64,000 bases of DNA, from the NCBI RefSeq assembly GCF_003028855.1, contig NZ_CP028324.1, positions 3,100,001 to 3,164,000 of the forward strand, given 5' to 3'. The position numbers and the translations under genes were made by a program. Every line of letters begins with the position of its first letter. Positions within the stretch are counted from its first letter, which is position 1. Below are positions 1 through 7,516 of this stretch, piece by piece. Origin of the DNA: Pseudoduganella armeniaca (GTDB lineage: Bacteria > Pseudomonadota > Gammaproteobacteria > Burkholderiales > Burkholderiaceae_D). The notes under the pieces were generated by a model. That model did not search any database, was not told the origin of the DNA, and was given only the letters and a program-made list of their open reading frames with translations.

Positions 1-608
1 GCGGCAACGGCGCCGGCAAGTCCACCACGATCAATGCGCTGCTCGGCTTCGCGCCGCTGGCGGCGGGGCGGGTGCGCGTGTGCGGCATCGACGTGGCGGC
101 CGACGTGCTGGCCGCCCGCGCCGCGCTGGCCTACGTGCCGGAAAACGTGGCGCTGTACGAACACCTCAGCGCGCGCGAGAACCTGGCCTACTTCCTGGGC
201 CTGGCCGGCGCCGGCAGCGGCGGCATCGATGCCGCGCTGACGACGGTCGGCCTGGCCCAAGAGGCGTGGCAGCGGCGCCTGGCGGGCTACTCGAAAGGCA
301 TGCGCCAGAAGGTCGCGATCGCGCTGGCGCTGGCGCGCGCCGTGCCGGTGCTGCTGCTGGACGAACCCACCACCGGCCTGGACCCGCAGGCCACCAGTGA
401 ATTCAACCGCATGCTGCAAGAGCTGCGCGGGCAGGGCGTCACCGTCTTCATGGTGACGCATGACCTGCTGGGCGCGGCCGAGGTAGCCGACCGCATCGGC
501 TTCCTCGATCGCGGCCGCATCGTGCAGGAGCTGGCGGCCGAGGGCGCGGCCCGCTTCGACGTGCAGGCGCTGTACGCGCGCTACGCCGGCACGCGGAGGG
601 CCGCATGA
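1..608 (+). CDS. ABC transporter ATP-binding protein (5' end outside window)
   Basis: This is the nucleotide-binding subunit of an ABC-2 type exporter. The reading frame is already open at base 3, and the first visible residues are the Walker A motif GNGAGKST, so only a short N-terminus is missing. The signature motif is a variant, YSKGMRQK. It is followed by Walker B (VLLLDEPTTGLDP) and the H-loop (FMVTHD). The gene ends in an ATGA overlap with the next gene, which encodes a membrane permease, so the two are translationally coupled. The class of substrate cannot be read from the sequence. Some relatives paired with DUF3526 permeases sit beside TonB receptors or copper-processing (Nos) genes, but no such gene is visible here. 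Confidence 0.93.
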   Translation, partial: GNGAGKSTTINALLGFAPLAAGRVRVCGIDVAADVLAARAALAYVPENVALYEHLSARENLAYFLGLAGAGSGGIDAALTTVGLAQEAWQRRLAGYSKGMRQKVAIALALARAVPVLLLDEPTTGLDPQATSEFNRMLQELRGQGVTVFMVTHDLLGAAEVADRIGFLDRGRIVQELAAEGAARFDVQALYARYAGTRRAA

Positions 609-2071
609 GCGCGGCGACGATGCCACGCGTGGCCGGCGCGGCCGGCTGGGCCAGCGTCGCGTGGATCGTGTGCCGGGCCGAGTGGCGCGCGCTGCGCCGC
701 AGTGCCGTCGCCGTCACCGCGAGCCTGCTGCTGCTGGCACTGACGCTGGTGGCGACCCTGGTCAGCCACGAGCAGATGCGCGCTGTCGAAGCCGAGCGCG
801 CGCACCTGCAGCACGAGGCGGACGAGCAGTGGAACGCCCAGCCGGACCGCCATCCGCACCGCGTGGTGCACTATGGCCACTACATCTTCCGCCCCGTCAG
901 CCCGCTGGCGTTCTTCGACTTCGGCGTCGATCCCTATACCGGGCACACGCTGTACCTGGAAGGGCACCGGCAGAACAGCGCCAACTTCAGCGAGGCGGGC
1001 CAGTCCTCGCTGCTGCTGCGCTTCGGCCAGCTGACGCCGGCGTTCGTCGTGCAGACCCTGACGCCGCTCGTCATCGCCTTCCTGGCATTCGGCAGCGTGA
1101 CGCGCGAGCGCGAACGGGGCCAATTGCGCCTGCTGGTGGCGCAGGGGTTGCCCGGCACGGCGCTGCTGGCTGGAAAACTGGCCAGCCATGCCGCCGTCGC
1201 CTTGCTGCTGGCCGCGCCCGCACTGGCGGCGCTGGCGGCGATCGGCCTGCTGCAACCTGCCGTGCGCGGCCACGCGCTATGGATGATGGCCGGGTACGCC
1301 GCTTACGTGGTGCTGTGGGCGCTGGCCGCGGTGCTGGTATCCGCGGCGGCGCCGCGTGCACGCGACGCGCTGCTGGCCCTGGTCGGCTGCTGGATCGTCA
1401 CCGTGATCCTGCTGCCGCGCGTGCTGCCGGACGTGGCGGCGAGCCAGGTGCCGCGGCCCAGCCGCATCGAGACCGAGGTGGCGATCCATCGGGAGGCCGC
1501 GGCGCTGGGCGACAGCCACGATCCCGACGATCCGCACTTTGCCGAGTTCCGCCGCAAGGTGCTGGCGAAGTACGGCGTGACGCGGGTGGAGGACCTGCCC
1601 GTCAATTATGGCGGCCTGCTGATCGAGGAGGGCGAGCGGCTCACCAGCGCGCTGTTCGTGCGGCACATGCACGAGGAGTTCGCGCGCCAGGAAGCGCAGG
1701 CCGGCATCGTGGCGGCGGCGCAGCTGGCCAGCCCGGTGCTGGCGCTGCGGCGGCTGTCGAACGCGCTGGCCGGTTCCGACCGCGCCAGCCACGAGCGCTT
1801 TCTGCTCGAAGGCGAGGCCTACCGCTACCGCATGGTGCAGGCGCTGAACCGCCTGCACGTCAACCAGGTGCGCTACCAGGGCGACCGCGACCAGCGCATC
1901 GGCAGCCACTTCTGGCGCGAGCTGCCGCGCTTCGTGCACGAGCGCATCGGCCTGGCCGTCATCGTCGAGCGGCACGTGCGCCCGGCGCTGGCCGTGTTCG
2001 CACTGTGGCTGGCCGCATTGGTGGGCGGCGCGTGGTGGCTGGCGCGCCGGCTGGAACGCTCGCCACGTTGA
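605..2071 (+). CDS. ABC-2 type transporter permease, DUF3526-like (first of two)
   Basis: A 488-aa inner-membrane permease that starts inside the stop of the ATPase gene. A hydrophobic segment near residues 35-55 (SLLLLALTLVATLV) is followed by a long periplasmic-looking loop. Several membrane segments come next (around residues 140-160, 190-215, 225-250 and 260-275), then a second hydrophilic domain of about 170 residues, and a last membrane helix before a basic tail (ARRLERSPR). This layout, with a large extracytoplasmic insert, fits the DUF3526/ABC-2 permease family. It would form a heterodimer with the product of the next gene, powered by the ATPase upstream. No substrate can be assigned. 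Confidence 0.85.
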   Translation: MSAATMPRVAGAAGWASVAWIVCRAEWRALRRSAVAVTASLLLLALTLVATLVSHEQMRAVEAERAHLQHEADEQWNAQPDRHPHRVVHYGHYIFRPVSPLAFFDFGVDPYTGHTLYLEGHRQNSANFSEAGQSSLLLRFGQLTPAFVVQTLTPLVIAFLAFGSVTRERERGQLRLLVAQGLPGTALLAGKLASHAAVALLLAAPALAALAAIGLLQPAVRGHALWMMAGYAAYVVLWALAAVLVSAAAPRARDALLALVGCWIVTVILLPRVLPDVAASQVPRPSRIETEVAIHREAAALGDSHDPDDPHFAEFRRKVLAKYGVTRVEDLPVNYGGLLIEEGERLTSALFVRHMHEEFARQEAQAGIVAAAQLASPVLALRRLSNALAGSDRASHERFLLEGEAYRYRMVQALNRLHVNQVRYQGDRDQRIGSHFWRELPRFVHERIGLAVIVERHVRPALAVFALWLAALVGGAWWLARRLERSPR

Positions 2072-2089
2072 AATTGGGGAGAACAGACA

Positions 2090-3445
2090 ATGAAGACATT
2101 CAAGCTTGAACTGCGCCTGGCGCTGCACTCGCGCCTGGCGAGCGGCGCGCTGGTGCTGCTGCTGGTATTGGCGGCGTTGGCCGTCTGGAGCGGCCTGCAT
2201 GCCGTCGGCCAGCAACGCGAGGCGCTGGTGCGCATCGCCGCCGTGCAGCGCGCCGACGTGGCGGCGGTGGCGCACAAATACCGCGATGGTGGCGAGGCCG
2301 GCTACGCGGCCTACTCGACGCCGCACCTGACCGACCGTCCGCCCGCGCCGCTGGCCTTTGCCGCGTTCGGCCAGCGCGACCTGCAGCCGTTCGCGCTGCG
2401 CGTGCGGCTATTGGGCCTGCAGGCGCAATTGTACGAGTCGGAGTCGATCAATCCGGAGTTGGCGGCGGCCGGGCGTTTCGATTTCGCCTTCGTGCTGGTC
2501 TACCTGGCGCCATTGTTCGTCATCGCGCTGATGCACGACCTGGTGGCGGGCGAACGGGAAGCAGGGCGCTTGCGGCTGGTGCACGCGTTGCCGGTACCCG
2601 GTGCGCGCTTGTGGCGGCGCCGCATCGCGCTGCGCTTCGGCCTCGTGCTGGCGGTGCTGGTGCTGCCGCTGCTGTGCGGTGCCGCCAGTGCCGGCGTGGC
2701 GCCCGGCGACGCGCTGCTGGTCGCCGGCGTGACGGCCCTGTACCTCGCGTTCTGGTTCGGTGTGGCGGCGGCGGTGGCTGCCGGCATGCGCACGTCGGCC
2801 GGCGGCGCGGCCGTGCTGCTGGCCGTGTTCGTGGTACTGACCCTGGTGCTGCCGACGCTGGTGAACGGCGCCATCGGCCGCGCCGTGCCGGTGTCGAAAG
2901 GCGCCGAGCTGGCGCTGGCGCAGCGCCAGGCCGTGCACACGGCCTGGGACCGGCCGAAGGAAGAGACGATGACGAAATTCTTCCGCACTCACCCGGAGTG
3001 GCGCGGCACGCCGCCGCTGACGGCGCAGTTCCAGTGGAAGTGGTACTACGCGATGCACCAGGCCGGCGACGACGCGGTGGCAGGGCAGGTGGACGACTAC
3101 CGCACGGCGCTGACGGCGCGCGAGGACTGGACGGGGCACAGCGGCTGGCTGCTGCCGTCGGTGGCCGTGCAGGCGGTGCTGCACCGGCTGGCGGACACGG
3201 ACCTGCGCGCGCACATGGGCTACCTGGAGCGCATCGGCGCGTTTCACCGGCAGCTGCGCGCCTACTTCTACCCGTACATCTTCAACGAGCGCCCGTTCGG
3301 CCCGGCGGAGTTTGCCGGCTTGCCGCGCTGGGAGCGCGCGGCGGGCGTCGGGACCGTGGCGCTGGACGCCCTGGTGGCGTTGGCGTTGCTGGCCGCGCTG
3401 GCCGCTGGCGCGGGGGCAGCGGCGCTGCGTCGGGTGCGGCCGTGA
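2090..3445 (+). CDS. ABC-2 type transporter permease, DUF3526-like (second of two)
   Basis: A 451-aa membrane protein, 18 bp after the first permease and in the same operon. A GGGGA stretch lies just upstream of the ATG. The plan matches its neighbour: an N-terminal membrane anchor (residues 15-35), a loop, four or five membrane segments at about 130-260 (FVLVYLAPLFVIALMHDLVAGEREAGRLRL is the typical ABC-2 stretch after the first loop), a soluble insert, and a final helix near the C-terminus. The segment carrying GEREAGRLRL corresponds to the RERERGQLRL segment of the first permease, so the two are diverged paralogues. A perfect inverted repeat about 140 bp downstream probably ends the operon. 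Confidence 0.85.
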   Translation: MKTFKLELRLALHSRLASGALVLLLVLAALAVWSGLHAVGQQREALVRIAAVQRADVAAVAHKYRDGGEAGYAAYSTPHLTDRPPAPLAFAAFGQRDLQPFALRVRLLGLQAQLYESESINPELAAAGRFDFAFVLVYLAPLFVIALMHDLVAGEREAGRLRLVHALPVPGARLWRRRIALRFGLVLAVLVLPLLCGAASAGVAPGDALLVAGVTALYLAFWFGVAAAVAAGMRTSAGGAAVLLAVFVVLTLVLPTLVNGAIGRAVPVSKGAELALAQRQAVHTAWDRPKEETMTKFFRTHPEWRGTPPLTAQFQWKWYYAMHQAGDDAVAGQVDDYRTALTAREDWTGHSGWLLPSVAVQAVLHRLADTDLRAHMGYLERIGAFHRQLRAYFYPYIFNERPFGPAEFAGLPRWERAAGVGTVALDALVALALLAALAAGAGAAALRRVRP

Positions 3446-3586
3446 TAACGGCGCGTCGCCCCTGACCGCCGGTGCCGCAGGGTCCGTCCCCAATGGGGCC
3501 AGCCCCTGCAGTTTCCCGACCCGCCCGCGCAGCCCGATCGGGCGCCATGGTGCGCTGGAAAAAGCCTGGGACGCGGCAAAACGCAA

Positions 3587-3608
3587 AAGGCGGCCACGTG
3601 GCCGCCTT
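3587..3608. terminator. bidirectional hairpin between convergent genes
   Basis: A perfect 22-bp palindrome (AAGGCGGCCAC/GTGGCCGCCTT) lies between the ABC permease gene (+) and the 50-aa gene at 3632-3784 (-). A-rich sequence on its left (AAAACGCAAAAGG) gives a U-rich tail on minus-strand transcripts. It is the only hairpin between the two genes and probably serves both. Confidence 0.7.
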
Positions 3609-3631
3609 CATTCAGCGCAATCAGGCAGAGC

Positions 3632-3784
3632 TCAGGCCGGCGGGAAGCGCCCGTCGACGTACGGCGCGCCCCAGCGCTCGAACAGGCGGCGCAGGCGGGC
3701 CTTCAACAGCGGCATGTAGCGGCGGTATGCGTCGGCGATGACGATCGCTGGTGCGTCTTCGACGCGGAATGGGGTAGCGGACAT
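3632..3784 (-). CDS. 50-aa protein of unknown function, divergent from the ars operon
   Basis: A small gene not recognised by family. The ATG at 3784 has a good ribosome binding site (GAGGAG, 6 nt upstream). The product starts MSATPFRVED and ends RLFERWGAPYVDGRFPPA. It is basic and mostly alpha-helical in appearance, with an Arg-rich centre (KARLRRLFERWG) and no signal peptide. Codon use has the strong G/C third-position bias of its neighbours. It stops 24 bp before the palindromic terminator at 3587-3608. The divergent position opposite arsR, with a shared intergenic region holding two inverted repeats, raises the possibility of arsenic control, but that is inference only. Confidence 0.6.
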   Translation of the reverse strand: MSATPFRVEDAPAIVIADAYRRYMPLLKARLRRLFERWGAPYVDGRFPPA

Positions 3785-3833
3785 GGCGACTCCTCGAAAT
3801 ATGTTCCTCTGGCAATGGTTGTATCTTACGCTG

Positions 3834-3847
3834 CGCATAGTTATGCG
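3834..3847. promoter_or_regulatory. short inverted repeat CGCATA-GT-TATGCG
   Basis: Two 6-bp arms separated by 2 bp lie 50 bp upstream of the 50-aa gene, in the AT-rich gap shared with arsR. The position suits an operator or part of the divergent promoter. No known regulator is recognised. Confidence 0.3.
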
Positions 3848-3926
3848 TCCAATGATCAGTTCCGATGTCGGATATTCCGAATGTGAATAATAAGGCCAAG
3901 CCGGGCATGCGTCGGCAAGGTTCATC

Positions 3927-3946
3927 ATTTCCATAATTATGGAAAT
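3927..3946. promoter_or_regulatory. perfect 20-bp palindrome, likely ArsR operator
   Basis: ATTTCCATAATTATGGAAAT is an exact palindrome 52 bp upstream of the arsR start. ArsR-family dimers bind AT-rich inverted repeats overlapping their own promoters, and this is the only perfect long palindrome in the gap. An ATG at 3939 inside the palindrome opens the same frame as arsR, but it lacks a ribosome binding site and is not the start. The site could control both arsR-arsH and the divergent small gene. Confidence 0.65.
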
Positions 3947-3998
3947 ATGGTACTGTGGGTGGAAGGGCATCAGCCGATGTCCCGTGATCGAAGGGAAC

Positions 3999-4334
3999 AT
4001 GACGATGGACACCAAGGAGGTTCTGGCGGCGCTGGCCGCGCTGGCCCAGGAGAGCCGCCTGGCCATATTCCGCTTGCTGGTGCAGGCCGGCCCTGACGGG
4101 CTGGCGGCCAGCAGGATCGCCGAGCAGCTCCAGATCGCGCCGTCGTCGCTGTCGTTCCACCTGAAGGAGCTGTCCCATGCGAACCTGCTGAGCTCGAGGC
4201 AGGACGGCCGCTTCGTCATCTATGCCGCGCAGTTTTCGACGATGAATGGCCTGATCGGCTTCCTCACGGAGAACTGCTGCGGCGGCGCGCCGTGCTTGCC
4301 TGGCGGCGCCGTGCCTTCTTCCTGCGTGTGCTGA
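3999..4334 (+). CDS. arsR: ArsR-family arsenite-responsive repressor
   Basis: A 111-aa winged-helix repressor. The ATG at 3999 follows GAAGGG; a second in-frame ATG comes two codons later. The fold is visible as a run of helices with the recognition helix near residues 45-65 (SRIAEQLQIAPSSLSFHLKELSHANLL), then the wing (SRQDGRFVIYAA). The metalloid site is not the classic ELCVC of E. coli ArsR. Instead the cysteines sit at the C-terminus: a vicinal pair in TENCCGGAPC and a final CVC. This arrangement is known for ArsR proteins that place the As(III) site near the end of the chain. It is the first gene of the arsR-arsN1-arsC-arsB-arsH operon and presumably binds the palindrome just upstream. 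Confidence 0.92.
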   Translation: MTMDTKEVLAALAALAQESRLAIFRLLVQAGPDGLAASRIAEQLQIAPSSLSFHLKELSHANLLSSRQDGRFVIYAAQFSTMNGLIGFLTENCCGGAPCLPGGAVPSSCVC

Positions 4335-4372
4335 GCCGCCAGCGCTGCGCCAACCCGACCCGAAGGAACCGC

Positions 4373-4885
4373 ATGTCCGAGACAGCAATCCGCTCCGCCG
4401 TAGCCGCCGATGCCGAGGCCATCTGCGCGATCTATAACCCCTACGTCGCTAGCACCACCATCAGCTTCGAGGAGGCGCCGGTCGCCGCGGCGGAAATGGC
4501 CCAGCGTATCGCCGACGTCGGCGACGCGGGGCTGCCCTGGCTCGTCGCGGAGCGCGACGGCACGGTGATCGGCTATGCCTATGCGACCCGCTGGCGGGCC
4601 CGCCCAGCCTATCGCCATGCGGTGGAGAGCACGGTGTACCTGGACCCGGCCGCATCCGGCCAGGGCCTGGGCGCGAGCCTGTACCGGGAGTTGCTGAAAC
4701 AGCTGCAAGCGGGCGGCCTGCACACGGTCATTGCCGGCATCGCCCAACCGAACGAGCGCAGCGTGGCGCTGCACGAGCGGCTGGGCTTCCAGAAGGTCGC
4801 GCATTTCGCCCAGGTCGGACGCAAGTTCGACCGCTGGGTCGATGTCGCGTACTGGCAGCTGATGCTGCCGGGCAGTCCCGCCTGA
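4373..4885 (+). CDS. arsN1: GNAT N-acetyltransferase, ArsN1-like (arsinothricin/phosphinothricin type)
   Basis: A 170-aa single-domain acetyltransferase starting at the ATG at 4373 behind AAGGAA. It shows the phosphinothricin acetyltransferase pattern: an N-terminal IRSAVAADAEAICAIYNPYV, then FEE, then ESTVYLDPAASGQGLGASLY (acetyl-CoA loop Q-G-L-G), and a closing IAQPNERSVALHERLGF. PAT-like proteins inside ars operons are called ArsN1. They N-acetylate the organoarsenical antibiotic arsinothricin and also act on phosphinothricin. The assignment rests on this family pattern plus the position between arsR and arsC. A general PAT without arsenic specificity cannot be excluded. Confidence 0.82.
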   Translation: MSETAIRSAVAADAEAICAIYNPYVASTTISFEEAPVAAAEMAQRIADVGDAGLPWLVAERDGTVIGYAYATRWRARPAYRHAVESTVYLDPAASGQGLGASLYRELLKQLQAGGLHTVIAGIAQPNERSVALHERLGFQKVAHFAQVGRKFDRWVDVAYWQLMLPGSPA

Positions 4886-4911
4886 ACCGCCTTTTCACTG
4901 ACAGGTCGACC

Positions 4912-5391
4912 ATGAACGTACTCTTCCTTTGCACGGGCAACTCCTGCCGCTCGCTCATCAGCGAGGCCATCTTCAATCACCTTGCCCCGGCGGGCTGGCA
5001 TGCCATCAGCGCCGGCAGCCAGCCGACCGGCAAGCTGAACGAGCGTGCGCTCGCCCTCTTGGCCGCCAAGGGCATTCCGACGGACGGCTATTACAGCAAG
5101 TCGTGGGAGGACCTGCCGGTCACACCCGATCTCGTCGTCACGGTCTGCGCCAGTGCCGCAGGCGAAACCTGCCCGGCCTACCTGGGTCCGGTGCTGCGCA
5201 CCCATTGGGGCGTGGACGATCCCAGCCACGTCAGCGGCACCGAGGCCGACATCGAGCGCGCCTTCGAGCACGCCTACATGACGCTGCATGCGCGTATCGC
5301 CGCCTTCCTGGCCCTGCCGCCGGAAACCTTGCGGGCCGACCGCGCCGCGTTCAAGGCGGAGCTCGACCTCATTGGCACGATCGGCGCCTGA
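4912..5391 (+). CDS. arsC: Arsenate reductase, low-molecular-weight phosphatase type
   Basis: A 159-aa cytoplasmic enzyme reducing As(V) to As(III) for export. The N-terminus carries the phosphatase-like P-loop C-x5-R (CTGNSCR, Cys7 to Arg13). The typical SAGSQPTGKLN, DLPVTPDLVVTVCASAAGETCPAY and THWGVDDPS segments follow. The Cys in TVCASAAGETC would take part in the thiol relay with thioredoxin, as in the thioredoxin-coupled ArsC class. It lies 26 bp after arsN1 and 15 bp before arsB in one operon. Confidence 0.93.
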   Translation: MNVLFLCTGNSCRSLISEAIFNHLAPAGWHAISAGSQPTGKLNERALALLAAKGIPTDGYYSKSWEDLPVTPDLVVTVCASAAGETCPAYLGPVLRTHWGVDDPSHVSGTEADIERAFEHAYMTLHARIAAFLALPPETLRADRAAFKAELDLIGTIGA

Positions 5392-5406
5392 GAGCTTGGA
5401 TTTGCC

Positions 5407-6687
5407 ATGCTGAGCGCCGCCCTGATTTTCCTGGCCACCCTGGTCCTCGTCATCTGGCAGCCCCGTGGCCTGGGCATCGGCTGGAGCGCGATGGCCGGCG
5501 CGGTCGCGGCCTTGCTGGCCGGGGTCATCCACATCGCCGACATCCCGACGGTCTGGGCGATCGTCTGGAATGCGACCGGCGCGTTCGTCGCCGTCATCGT
5601 CATCAGTCTCTTGCTCGACAAGGCCGGCTTCTTCGAATGGGCCGCGCTGCACGTGGCGCGCTGGGGCGGCGGCAGCGGCCTGCGCCTGTTCGTTCTGCTG
5701 ATCCTGCTGGGCGCCGCGGTGGCGGCGCTGTTTGCCAATGACGGCGCGGCGCTGATCCTCACGCCGATCGTCATCGCCATGCTGGCCGCGCTGCGCTTTA
5801 CGCCCCGGGCCACCCTCGCATACGTGGTGGCGGCGGGCTTCATCGCCGATACGGCCAGCCTGCCGCTGGCGGTATCGAACCTGGTCAACATCGTCTCGGC
5901 CGACTATTTCGCCATCGGTTTCCAGCGCTACGCCGCCGTGATGGTGCCGGTGAACCTGGTGGCGGTGGCCGCGACCTTGGCCGCCCTGGTCTGGTACTTC
6001 CGCCGGGACATCCCGGCAAACTACGACCTGGCGCAGCTGCGCCAGCCGCACCAGGCGATCCACGACCGCGCCACGTTCGTGACCGGCTGGTGGGTGCTGG
6101 CGCTGCTGCTGGCGGGCTTCTTCTGGCTGGACGACATCGGCATCCCCATCAGCGTCGTGGCCGCCGCGGGCGCTGTACTGCTGCTGGCGGTGGCCGCGCG
6201 CGGCCACCGCATCTCGACACGCGCCGTGCTGCGCCAGGCACCCTGGCAGGTGGTGGTGTTCTCGCTGGGGATGTACCTGGTCGTCTACGGCCTGCGCAAT
6301 GCCGGCCTGACCGACGTCCTGACCGCCGTGCTGGAACGCTGCGCCGCGCATGGACCGTGGGGCGCCGCCCTCGGCACCGGTGTCATCACGGCGCTGCTGT
6401 CGGCAATCATGAACAATATGCCGACCGTGCTGGTGGGCGCGCTGGCCATCGACGCGACCTCGGCCCAGGGCGTGGTGCGCGAGGCGATGGTGTACGCCAA
6501 CGTCATCGGCGCCGACCTGGGGCCGAAGCTGACGCCGATCGGCAGCCTGGCGACCCTGCTGTGGCTGCACGTGCTGGCCGCCAGGGGCATCCGCATCTCA
6601 TGGGGCCAGTACTGCCGCATCGGTGCCGTCCTGACCCTGCCGATCCTCCTTGTAACCCTGGCCGCGCTGGCCGTGCGCCTCAGTTGA
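5407..6687 (+). CDS. arsB: ArsB arsenite efflux permease
   Basis: A 426-aa polytopic membrane protein of the ArsB/NhaD (ion transporter) superfamily that extrudes arsenite. About eleven to twelve hydrophobic segments are visible from the start (LSAALIFLATLVLVIWQPRG) to the end (LPILLVTLAALAVRL). The repeated halves of the fold carry the conserved loops ALFANDGAALILTPIVIAM and MNNMPTVLVGALAIDA, with VYANVIGADLGPKLTPIGSLATLLWL near the end. No ArsA ATPase is present nearby, so it probably works alone, driven by the proton gradient. Fifteen bases separate it from arsC. Confidence 0.94.
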   Translation: MLSAALIFLATLVLVIWQPRGLGIGWSAMAGAVAALLAGVIHIADIPTVWAIVWNATGAFVAVIVISLLLDKAGFFEWAALHVARWGGGSGLRLFVLLILLGAAVAALFANDGAALILTPIVIAMLAALRFTPRATLAYVVAAGFIADTASLPLAVSNLVNIVSADYFAIGFQRYAAVMVPVNLVAVAATLAALVWYFRRDIPANYDLAQLRQPHQAIHDRATFVTGWWVLALLLAGFFWLDDIGIPISVVAAAGAVLLLAVAARGHRISTRAVLRQAPWQVVVFSLGMYLVVYGLRNAGLTDVLTAVLERCAAHGPWGAALGTGVITALLSAIMNNMPTVLVGALAIDATSAQGVVREAMVYANVIGADLGPKLTPIGSLATLLWLHVLAARGIRISWGQYCRIGAVLTLPILLVTLAALAVRLS

Positions 6688-6700
6688 GAAAGACACCACG

Positions 6701-7417
6701 ATGGACAAGATCAGCAACCTGCCCAACATCAAGCCGGAGCTGCTGGAGGTGCCGACGGCGGCCCGCCTGCAACCGCAAGGCGACTTCGACCACCCGCCGC
6801 GCATCCTGCTGCTGTACGGCTCCCTGCGCGAGCGCTCGTTCAGCCGCTTCCTGACGTTCGAGGCCGCGCGCATCCTGGAGCACTTCGGCGCCGAGGTGAG
6901 GATCTTCGACCCGACCGAACTGCCGATGGTCGGCAGCGTGCCGGAGACGCATCCGAAGGTGGTCGAGCTGCGCGAGCTGTGCCTGTGGTCCGAGGGCCAG
7001 GTGTGGTGCAGCCCGGAGCGGCACGGCGCCGTCACCGCCGTCATGAAGAACCAGATCGACTGGATTCCGCTGGAGCAGGGCGCCGTGCGGCCCAGCCAGG
7101 GCCGCACCCTCGCGGTGATGCAGGTGTGCGGCGGCTCCCAATCGTTCAACGTGGTCAACACGCTGCGCCTGCTGGGACGCTGGATGCGCATGTTTACGAT
7201 CCCGAACCAGTCGTCGGTACCGATGGCCTACAAGGAATTCGACGACGACGGGCGTATGCGGCCGTCCGCGTACTACGACCGGGTGGTCGACGTCATGGAG
7301 GAGCTGTTCAAGATGACGCTGCTGCTGCGCGGGCGTACCGATTACCTGACCGACCGCTACAGCGAACGCAACGAACGGGCGCTGCGCGCGATCGACCGGC
7401 AGATCGCCAGGATATGA
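6701..7417 (+). CDS. arsH: ArsH NADPH-dependent FMN reductase
   Basis: A 238-aa flavoprotein. The FMN-binding signature LLYGSLRERSFSRFLTFEA sits near residues 38-57. The characteristic SPERHGAVTAVMKNQIDWIPL and KEFDDDGRMRPSAYYDRVVDVMEELFK segments follow. ArsH oxidises trivalent organoarsenicals to less toxic pentavalent forms and can also act as a quinone or azo reductase. It is the last gene of the operon, 13 bp after arsB, and a hairpin follows its stop by 5 bp. Together with ArsN1 it points to defence against organic arsenicals as well as inorganic arsenic. Confidence 0.94.
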   Translation: MDKISNLPNIKPELLEVPTAARLQPQGDFDHPPRILLLYGSLRERSFSRFLTFEAARILEHFGAEVRIFDPTELPMVGSVPETHPKVVELRELCLWSEGQVWCSPERHGAVTAVMKNQIDWIPLEQGAVRPSQGRTLAVMQVCGGSQSFNVVNTLRLLGRWMRMFTIPNQSSVPMAYKEFDDDGRMRPSAYYDRVVDVMEELFKMTLLLRGRTDYLTDRYSERNERALRAIDRQIARI

Positions 7418-7421
7418 AAAA

Positions 7422-7450
7422 GGGCGGCACGTGCAATCCACGAGCCGCCC
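7422..7450. terminator. hairpin between arsH and the convergent chitinase gene
   Basis: GGGCGGC pairs with GCCGCCC, with an inner CGTG/CACG pairing and an A-A mismatch. On the minus strand the stem is followed by CTTTTTC, which makes it a good intrinsic terminator for the chitinase gene ending at 7517. For arsH the stem lies immediately after the stop but lacks a T run. Confidence 0.7.
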
Positions 7451-7516
7451 CGTTGCGGACAATTCGGCGGCGACCGGCATGCGGCAGAAGCCGCGCACCG
7501 GCCACTCCGGATCACA

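Noticed and set aside
3939..3998. Earlier ATG extending arsR by 20 codons
   Set aside because: It lies inside the perfect palindrome thought to be the operator and has no ribosome binding site; the ATG at 3999 has one.
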